Assembly: GCA_010671965.1 (NCBI GenBank)
Contig: JAAHIC010000070.1
Span: forward strand, 1-11,670
Reading direction: 5' to 3'
Length of the DNA stretch: 11,670 bases
From: Leptolyngbya sp. SIO4C5
Lineage (GTDB): Bacteria; Cyanobacteriota; Cyanobacteriia; Phormidesmidales; Phormidesmidaceae
The position numbers and the translations under genes are program-made. Numbering within the stretch: position 1 is the first letter of the stretch; every line of letters starts with the position of its first letter. Under the pieces are notes generated by a model that worked only from the letters and a program-made list of their open reading frames with translations, was not told the DNA's origin and searched no databases. Positions 6,633 to 11,670 of this stretch are shown piece after piece.

Positions 6633-6662
6633 GGTAGGGATTTGGCCGGTCAAACCCCTACC
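6633..6662. terminator. bidirectional terminator-like hairpin between convergent genes
   Basis: GGTAGGG (6633-6639) pairs with CCCTACC (6656-6662); after one A-C mismatch, TTTG (6641-6644) pairs with CAAA (6651-6654) around a GCCGGT loop, giving 11 base pairs. It fills the 61-bp gap between the thioredoxin-fold stop (6619) and the egtD stop (6681), where a two-way terminator is expected. No U-tract follows on either side, a common situation in cyanobacteria, so the function is inferred from structure and position. Confidence 0.55.
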
Positions 6663-6680
6663 GTAGCTATGGTTTACAGG

Positions 6681-7724
6681 CTATTGACGCTGACATAGCA
6701 GCAGAGCAAACCAGTCACGCTCATCGGTGAAGGTTTTAAGCACAGAGAGATTGAAGCCTGCTAGCTCCTGAGTTAGAACTTGCACATCAAACTTGCGTGA
6801 AATCTCACTCAGCAGCCGTTCGCCTTGGGCAAAATGCACCCGTAGATCCAGCGCTGCTAGCCTAACCGTCTGTTCAACTAGGCTTTCAATGTAAATCTCG
6901 ACTTGGTGTTCGACCTCGTTATAAAAAGCCACGTGCTTAAACTGAGAAACCTCAAAATTGCCGTCAAAGCGCCAGTTGAGATGATGCAGCATATTTAAGT
7001 TAAACGCCTCTGTCCCCCCCTGACTGTCGTTATAGGCCGCTTCTAAAACTGTTTTGGGCTTGCGCAAGTCCACGCCCAGCAAAAAGTATTCCTGAGGCTG
7101 TAGCGCCTGGGATATCTTCGCCAAAAATGCCTGACAAGCCGCTGGCGTCAAGTTGCCCAAAGTGCTGCCAATAAAACCAATCATGCGGCTAGGCAGCTTT
7201 GCCTTTGGCAAGTGAGCTAGCGCTGTTTCATAGGTGCTGACCAAGCCGTGTACCTGCAGGGTGGAATAGTCCTGCAAAAGCTGGAGGGCACTGTCTTTGA
7301 GCATACCGCCGCTGACATCAATCGGCAGATAGCGCAGGGGATAGCCCGCCGCCTGATAGGCGTCTAGCAGCAGGCGCGTCTTAGTTGAGCTGCCGCTGCC
7401 CAATTCAACGAGTTCACAGGGGCCGGTGAGCTGCGCGATCGCGGCGGCTGAGCTTTTTAATATTTGAGTTTCGGTGCGGGTCAGATAGTATTCCGGTAGC
7501 TGGGTGATTTGCTCAAACAGTTGCGAGCCACGATCGTCGTAGAAATACTTGGGGGGGAGTGTCTTAGGCTGCTGGGTCAGCCCATGAATAACGTCCTGCC
7601 CCATTTCGGTTTCAGCTCCGCCGTTTAACCCATTTTGCAGGGTCAGCCGGTCTTCTATAGACGTTTTTACTCCTGCCTCAACGGGCTTTAGCGGCGACAT
7701 ATGAGGCGGCTTAGAGATTGGCAT
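6681..7724 (-). CDS. egtD: L-histidine N-alpha-methyltransferase EgtD
   Basis: Transfers three methyl groups from S-adenosylmethionine to the histidine alpha-amino group, making hercynine. The 347-residue protein has the family's long conserved run: LPPKYFYDDRGSQLFEQI (56-73), PEYYLTRTE (77-85), SAM loop ELVELGSGSSTKTRLLLDA (104-122), DVSGGML (136-142) and GSTLGNL (186-192). Residues matching the known histidine-binding set of the mycobacterial enzyme appear conserved: N191, Y231 in AAYND, and E307/S309 in SEIS. The first 40 residues lie before the conserved part; starts at M1 or M9 are both possible and neither has a clear Shine-Dalgarno. A 142-nt gap with no strong terminator separates it from egtB upstream, so it may be read from the egtCB transcript or from its own promoter. 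Confidence 0.95.
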   Translation of the reverse strand: MPISKPPHMSPLKPVEAGVKTSIEDRLTLQNGLNGGAETEMGQDVIHGLTQQPKTLPPKYFYDDRGSQLFEQITQLPEYYLTRTETQILKSSAAAIAQLTGPCELVELGSGSSTKTRLLLDAYQAAGYPLRYLPIDVSGGMLKDSALQLLQDYSTLQVHGLVSTYETALAHLPKAKLPSRMIGFIGSTLGNLTPAACQAFLAKISQALQPQEYFLLGVDLRKPKTVLEAAYNDSQGGTEAFNLNMLHHLNWRFDGNFEVSQFKHVAFYNEVEHQVEIYIESLVEQTVRLAALDLRVHFAQGERLLSEISRKFDVQVLTQELAGFNLSVLKTFTDERDWFALLLCQRQ

Positions 7725-7866
7725 AGTGTTTTATCAACGTGACAGCAGCACCTGTAATCAGCCTTGGGGGCTTTAGGCGTAAAAAATGCACAGCTAACTG
7801 GCAGACATCAGGATGCGAGCGTATTGTCCCACTGGCGATCGCTTTGCGGCTAGGGTTTTAGATACA

Positions 7867-9198
7867 TTAGTCAGACACGCAGCGAAAGCCCGCAAAAACC
7901 TGTCGCACATGGGGGTGGTACCAGTTGCGAAATGTGGTGCGCCGTGCCCAAGGACGAGTAGCCCAGCTTCCTCCCCTCAAGACTCGATGCTGACCGTCAA
8001 AATACGCCTGGGAGTAGCCCCGGTAAGGATAAGCTAGAAAACCGCGATATCCAGTAAACCAGGAAGCTGTCCACTCCCATACCTGCCCGCAGGAGGCCGC
8101 TAGAGCAGACTGGGCCGTAGGCACCGCTTTTGCGCGATCGCTGCCATTGTAGAGCCTGGGATCGCCCCGTCCGTCTGTCGCTGGAGTGACTTCTGATACA
8201 GAATGAGCCTGCATTGCCTTTTCCCACTCTGCCTCGGTCGGCAGCCGTTTCCCCACAAAGCAAGCATAGGCCGCTGCCTCATACCAGCTCACGCCGCAGA
8301 CGGGTGCATCATCCGAGTGCGATCGCCAATAGAGCGGACGCTCTACTCGTGCTTGCTGCAGCCACTCCCAGCCCGCCGCTGACCAATATTGCTGCTCTCG
8401 ATAGCCGCCAGCAGCCATGAACTGCTGAAATTCTGTCTGCGTTACCGGATAGGGGTCAACGTAGAAATCGTCTAAATAAACCGAATAAGCTGGTGCCTCA
8501 TTGTCGATTGCCTCAATGCCGTCATAGCCCATTTGGAAGGGACCAGCGGGGATGAGGTGGGGGGTGGCAGATAGGGAGGATGAGGCAGATGGATAGCAAT
8601 AGTAAGACGTTGATAGTAGACGTTGATTGCTGAATTGCCCAGCATTTTCTGTCTTGATCGTCTCAAGCTTCCTCATCTCCCCCGTCTCCCCCTCTCCTAG
8701 CCGATGCATCTGCTGCACCATCATCATGGTTTCGTAGTGCTGGCTTTCATGCTGTAGGAGCCAGTGCCAGAGGCGGCTTTGCTGGGCTAGGGGGGCGATC
8801 GCCAGGTAGTCTAAAACTTCAGCCCGCAGGGTGTCGAGATAGGTGAGCAGGGTAGGCAAGTCAGGGAGATTTTGCCGTTCGGCTTTGGGCAGGCCGTCAG
8901 CAGCAAAAAGCTGGCGGTACTGGGGGAAAGGGCAGGGGCGCTGGGCTAAATGTTCTAGAATCCAGAGGGATTCGGTGAAGCCAATATGGCCGAGGTGCCA
9001 GCCGATGGGGCTGAAGTCGGGGTGGGCCTGCTGGTAAAACGCGGTGTCGTCTAAAGAACTAGCTAGAGCTAGGGTGTCAGCCCGGCAGGCGAGATAAGCT
9101 TGCCGCAGGTGCGATCGCGTCTGTTCTAAGTCAGCGTCTAGTCGGGCGGCATGGGGCGATCGCTCAGGATGAAACCGGCTGAGAGAGCTAGCGGTCAT
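7867..9198 (-). CDS. egtB: ergothioneine sulfoxide synthase EgtB (non-haem iron)
   Basis: Joins hercynine to a thiol (gamma-glutamylcysteine or cysteine) with O2, forming the C-S bond and sulfoxide. The 443 residues carry an N-terminal DinB-like domain (about 20-165) with the three-histidine iron site: H71 in GWHLGHIGF, and H150/H154 in HESQHYE. The C-terminal sulfatase-modifying-factor domain (about 214-443) shows VCGVSWYEAAAYACFVGKRL, PTEAEWEKA, GQVWEWTAS (371-379), VLRGGSWAT and RQVFAGFR. Near the end, the position of D416/R420 that grips gamma-glutamylcysteine in the mycobacterial enzyme reads Y427/V431 (NWYHPHVRQVF), while R108 may match its R87; these equivalences are by eye. The linker 168-213 is low-complexity and looks repeat-derived (8548-8700). 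Its ATG lies 3 nt after the egtC stop, implying translational coupling. Confidence 0.95.
   Translation of the reverse strand: MTASSLSRFHPERSPHAARLDADLEQTRSHLRQAYLACRADTLALASSLDDTAFYQQAHPDFSPIGWHLGHIGFTESLWILEHLAQRPCPFPQYRQLFAADGLPKAERQNLPDLPTLLTYLDTLRAEVLDYLAIAPLAQQSRLWHWLLQHESQHYETMMMVQQMHRLGEGETGEMRKLETIKTENAGQFSNQRLLSTSYYCYPSASSSLSATPHLIPAGPFQMGYDGIEAIDNEAPAYSVYLDDFYVDPYPVTQTEFQQFMAAGGYREQQYWSAAGWEWLQQARVERPLYWRSHSDDAPVCGVSWYEAAAYACFVGKRLPTEAEWEKAMQAHSVSEVTPATDGRGDPRLYNGSDRAKAVPTAQSALAASCGQVWEWTASWFTGYRGFLAYPYRGYSQAYFDGQHRVLRGGSWATRPWARRTTFRNWYHPHVRQVFAGFRCVSD
8548..8700. repeat. low-complexity repeat insertion inside egtB (linker-encoding)
   Basis: On the + strand a purine-rich block (8548-8590, with GGGATGAGG-like units and a run of six G at 8559-8564) and a pyrimidine-rich block (8668-8698, TCATCTCCCCCGTCTCCCCC) flank a tandem duplication of AGTA-AGACGTTGAT (8601-8614 and 8615-8627). 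The two outer blocks are imperfect inverted copies: GGGAGGATGAGG (8574-8585) can pair with CCTCATCTCCC (8671-8681) with one bulged G. Such G/A- and C/T-rich strings are typical of short intergenic repeats in filamentous cyanobacteria, but here they are translated in frame as the linker between the two EgtB domains. The composition contrasts with the rest of the gene. Confidence 0.5.
8601..8627. repeat. tandem 14/13-bp direct repeat within egtB
   Basis: AGTAAGACGTTGAT (8601-8614) is followed directly by AGTAGACGTTGAT (8615-8627), differing by one A. Because the unit is 13-14 bp, the copies are read in different frames, as QRLL and STSYY, so there was no selection for a repeated peptide. It looks like replication slippage inside the inserted linker. 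Confidence 0.7.
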
Positions 9199-9201
9199 AG
9201 C

Positions 9202-9999
9202 TTAGGCAAAGTCTAGGGGACGGCTGTGAATTTCTAGGTCGCGGCTGACCTGTAGCAGCATAGAGGGCTGACAGGGTTGCCAGTCGGCAGCAAAGAGGGG
9301 TTCAGAAACTACCAGCACTGATTCTGGCAGTAGCGGATCGTCTCGCAGCCAGTACAGGGAGGGCTGCGGATCCGAAGTGGCAAAGCGAGCGAATACCAGT
9401 TGCTGACCGTCGCTAACCACAACATTGGCCAGGGTGCGGATGCGATGCTGCTGGCTCAGCTCGGCTAGCTGCTGCAGAGTTTGATACAGAGCTTCTGCCA
9501 GGGAGAGATGGGGCTGAGCTTCAAGCTGGTGCACCAGCAGGGCAAAAATATGCTCAGAATCGGTGGAGCCGTGAATGCTCTGGTAGGCAACATCGCAGAG
9601 GCGATCGCGCAGCGGGCGATAAAGCGACTGACGAAAGTTTTCAATGAAGCCGTTATGGACAAAGAGGATTTGCCGGTGCTGAAAGGGCTGGCAGTTATCG
9701 ATGCTGATGGCCTGACCGATAGTGGCGCTGCGAATGTAGGCCAGAGTGCAGCTAGATTCAATGTAGCGGCTCAGGGCTGGCAGATTGGTATCGTTCCAAA
9801 TCGGTAGAGTATTGCGATAGACAAAAGGTTCGCAGGGGCGCTGCGGATGATACCAGCCCAGACCAAAGCCATCGGCATTGAGCAGGGCAGTTTCCATCTC
9901 GCGCGGCTGGTAGCTCTGCTCAATCAGCGAGTGTTCTGGCTTAATTAGCAGGCGATCGAGCGTGACTGTAGGGCCTAAATACCCCAAAAGGCGACACAT
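9202..9999 (-). CDS. egtC: gamma-glutamyl-hercynylcysteine sulfoxide hydrolase EgtC
   Basis: A 265-residue class II glutamine-amidotransferase-type (Ntn) hydrolase that removes glutamate from the EgtB product when gamma-glutamylcysteine is the thiol. Removal of Met1 would expose Cys2 (MCRLLGYLG), the catalytic nucleophile. Other family elements are present: NADGFGLGWY (41-50), R90 in YIRSATIGQ, HNGFIENF (115-122) and GSTDSEH (144-150). All expected catalytic parts appear intact. The ATG lacks a close Shine-Dalgarno; a GGGGG lies about 13 nt upstream. The membrane-protein gene ends 36 nt before it and egtB starts 3 nt after its stop, so these three are likely one transcript. A general class II amidohydrolase of the YafJ type is the alternative, but the egtB neighbour makes EgtC the better call. 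Confidence 0.93.
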   Translation of the reverse strand: MCRLLGYLGPTVTLDRLLIKPEHSLIEQSYQPREMETALLNADGFGLGWYHPQRPCEPFVYRNTLPIWNDTNLPALSRYIESSCTLAYIRSATIGQAISIDNCQPFQHRQILFVHNGFIENFRQSLYRPLRDRLCDVAYQSIHGSTDSEHIFALLVHQLEAQPHLSLAEALYQTLQQLAELSQQHRIRTLANVVVSDGQQLVFARFATSDPQPSLYWLRDDPLLPESVLVVSEPLFAADWQPCQPSMLLQVSRDLEIHSRPLDFA

Positions 10000-10035
10000 A
10001 TCGCTTTTTTTGCCCCCAGAAGAATCTATTGGTGA

Positions 10036-11670
10036 CTATAGCTCATCTCGCCGCGCTCCGACGAACTGCTCCGTTTTGCCCATAATGTCTCTAACCAAGC
10101 GTTCACTAAAGCCCGCTACGAAGGAAATGGTGATATAGAGATAAATCTTTTGGCTGGGCTTGATTTCACTGGTGGAGAGGAAGTTCACAAACAGGCCAGA
10201 TTCCAGCAGGGCTACCAGGAAAAAGGCGAAGGTCATGCCCACCAGGGGTCTGAAAAAGCCGATATAGAATAAGTCCAACTGATTCACCGACTGCTTGGTG
10301 ACAAATTCGTCAGCCCGCACAATCACGCTGACAAAGCTACCCAGTGCCCCGGTGGCCATCACCACTAAAATCAGCGGAATATCGACGGTGTTAAAGCTTT
10401 GCTGAATAACCTCAAACAGCTCGTCTATTCTCTGGAGTCTGCTAGGTCGCCGAATGGCTCTGAGAATCTGGCGTCTCTCTTCTGCCTGCAAACTTCCCCA
10501 GATGGTTGAAGTTGTCAAAGCATTCTCTAAGGCCGCTAACTCGGTTTCAGAAAGCGCGGTTGCTAAAGTATTAGGGCCTGAATTTTGGCCCTCTTCTGCC
10601 GCAGTTGCATCCTCTGCTGCTGAGGCATTGCCTTCGGTTTCAAGACTTTCACCAGTCGATTCGCTGGCCCCATCACCATCTTCTAAAAGCGCAGTTGTAA
10701 TGGCCTCCCGGACTGCGGTGAGGGTGCTGCTTTGTTTCAACAGCCGTTCTTGCAAATTTGTGGAAACTTGTCTGACCTCTGCAAGCATGGCTTGGGGGGT
10801 GAGTTCTGCTTCTACATACTCTGGAGGCGCATTAACGGTGCAGGCGGTTGTCGTGCTGGCAGAGATATCGCAGTTTTCGAGCTGGCTCAGCCAAAATTGT
10901 TGTTGCCCTAGAAGGGACGTGGGAAACAATGCTGACTCGGTCTGTGGTTGCTCAGGTTGGGGCGGTTCGGCCTGCGGCTGTTCCGTCTGTAACGGCTCTG
11001 TGGGCAGCAGTTGTCTGAGCTGAACCCGCCCCAAAGCTTCTCCGGCAGTGCCCACCTGCCTCTGTAAGAATCCAACTCGCTGACTGGCCCTTTCTACCCG
11101 CTGTTCAGCCGTTTCTAGCTGTTTTCTGAGCTGGGTAATTTGCTGATATTGCTGAGTAACGCCCGTCAAGAAGAAGAGGGCAGAGATGCCGAACGGCAGC
11201 AAGATAAAAATGCCAAAAAACCAGCTCAATCCAGAAAGTAGCCGGTTGTGCGGGGAGCCATCCGCTTGCGCCATTGCGAATAAGGGCAGCGGATTTTTCT
11301 GCAGCTTGGTTTCTAATTTTCTGCGTAATTCTTGGGCAAATCTGAGATTGTCAGCCCGACCGTCTTCTGGGGTCGCGTCTTTGAGCAAGGCCGAGATGGC
11401 TAGGTCGAATTCGTCGGTTAAATTTGGGCGATCGCGCGCCTCAGACAGAAGCGAAAGCAGTGCTGACAGCTCAATTTGCACTTTGCGCTCTAGCGGTTGC
11501 TGAGCCAGAGCCTCCCGCACGTCATTGACTAGCTGCCGCGATCGCTGCCGTGGCAGTGTGTGGTCTAAGCGCTCAATTAGGGCAGCCTGAGTTTCGCTAT
11601 CGAGCTGCTCATGCTCAAGCGCAGTTTCCAACAGTTCTAGAAAAATGCCCGGCTGTTTAGCAATCCGGCA
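10036..11670 (-). CDS. multi-pass membrane protein of unknown function (5' end outside window)
   Basis: Not a family I can name. The frame is open to the window edge (544 residues visible). The only in-window start candidates are weak, such as TTG at 11631 (residue 1 below), so the true start is probably beyond. Order: helical soluble region (1-120); membrane segment SWFFGIFILLPFGISALFFL (136-155); coiled coil with QITQLRKQLETAEQRVERA (164-182); pentapeptide-repeat linker (211-232); a non-membrane segment with Cys254 and Cys264; an acidic Ser/Glu/Ala stretch (317-352); then two or three membrane segments, DIPLILVVMATGALGSFVSV (417-436), FFRPLVGMTFAFFLVALLES (459-478) and YLYITISFVAGFSERLVRDI (498-517). 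The final domain, with RPLVG and GFSERLVRDI, recalls a C-terminal module of other bacterial membrane proteins. It ends 36 nt before egtC. Confidence 0.85.
   Translation of the reverse strand, partial: CRIAKQPGIFLELLETALEHEQLDSETQAALIERLDHTLPRQRSRQLVNDVREALAQQPLERKVQIELSALLSLLSEARDRPNLTDEFDLAISALLKDATPEDGRADNLRFAQELRRKLETKLQKNPLPLFAMAQADGSPHNRLLSGLSWFFGIFILLPFGISALFFLTGVTQQYQQITQLRKQLETAEQRVERASQRVGFLQRQVGTAGEALGRVQLRQLLPTEPLQTEQPQAEPPQPEQPQTESALFPTSLLGQQQFWLSQLENCDISASTTTACTVNAPPEYVEAELTPQAMLAEVRQVSTNLQERLLKQSSTLTAVREAITTALLEDGDGASESTGESLETEGNASAAEDATAAEEGQNSGPNTLATALSETELAALENALTTSTIWGSLQAEERRQILRAIRRPSRLQRIDELFEVIQQSFNTVDIPLILVVMATGALGSFVSVIVRADEFVTKQSVNQLDLFYIGFFRPLVGMTFAFFLVALLESGLFVNFLSTSEIKPSQKIYLYITISFVAGFSERLVRDIMGKTEQFVGARRDEL
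10936..11001 (-). repeat. 15-bp degenerate tandem repeat coding a Pro/Gln/Glu pentapeptide
   Basis: The minus strand encodes TEPLQ, TEQPQ, AEPPQ, PEQPQ and a final TE, about 4.4 units of [TAP]-E-[PQ]-[LP]-Q. The repeat lies just after the coiled coil of the membrane protein and probably forms an extended spacer. DNA copies have diverged, so it is not a recent expansion. Confidence 0.7.

Noticed and set aside
7760..7778. Possible terminator hairpin (GCCT...AGGC) between egtB and egtD
   Set aside because: Only a 4-bp stem with a large loop and no U-tract on the minus strand; too weak to call a terminator.
9481..9807. 108-codon + strand open frame opposite egtC
   Set aside because: Antisense to conserved EgtC motifs and without its own start signals.
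10454..11023. 189-codon + strand open frame opposite the membrane protein gene
   Set aside because: It mirrors the low-complexity linkers of the minus-strand gene; its Cys/Ser/Gly repeats are a by-product of that composition.
1..11670. CRISPR array, insertion sequence, integrase, toxin-antitoxin or phage genes
   Set aside because: No regularly spaced repeats, transposase motifs, terminal inverted repeats or such genes are seen; the content is ordinary chromosomal genes.

Overview
The window looks like the chromosome of a cyanobacterium. The HIP1 octamer GCGATCGC occurs about 19 times in 11.7 kb (about 0.2 expected by chance). The gene content fits: a FutC-type ABC ATPase, a thylakoid-lumen-type thioredoxin-fold protein, an exported lipoprotein and ergothioneine genes. 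Nothing points to a phage, transposon or plasmid. All calls come from reading the sequence; no database search was run.

Layout. (1) 1-73 is probably the last 23 codons of a + strand gene. (2) 74-568 is a long non-coding stretch with two perfect hairpins and candidate promoter elements. (3) 569-2058 holds a FutC-like ATPase (+) and a rhodanese-fold protein (-) that converge and share a CTAG at their stops. (4) 2059-2356 is an AT-rich divergent intergenic region. (5) 2357-5135 holds mutL (+, GTG start) and ychF (-), tail to tail with 7 bp between them. (6) 5330-6619 holds two exported proteins on +: a lipoprotein and a signal-peptide thioredoxin-fold protein whose active site is SxxC. (7) A strong hairpin at 6633-6662 separates these from a block of - strand genes. 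(8) 6681-11670 (-) reads, in transcription order, a large membrane protein cut by the window edge, egtC, egtB and egtD.

The best-defined pathway is ergothioneine biosynthesis. EgtD trimethylates histidine to hercynine, EgtB joins hercynine to a cysteine-containing thiol as a sulfoxide, and EgtC removes the gamma-glutamyl group. egtC and egtB are 3 nt apart; the membrane gene ends 36 nt before egtC. No egtA or egtE is in the window. EgtB appears to lack two of the residues that hold gamma-glutamylcysteine in the mycobacterial enzyme, which sits oddly beside an intact EgtC. Its interdomain linker also appears to be encoded by inserted low-complexity repeat DNA.

Several proteins are altered at key positions: the rhodanese lacks its catalytic cysteine, the thioredoxin-fold protein has one active-site cysteine, and MutL has EQHI in place of DQHA in its endonuclease motif. 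I see no clearly new multi-gene system. The most open items are the EgtB/EgtC mismatch, the repeat-derived EgtB linker and the unidentified membrane protein upstream of egtC.
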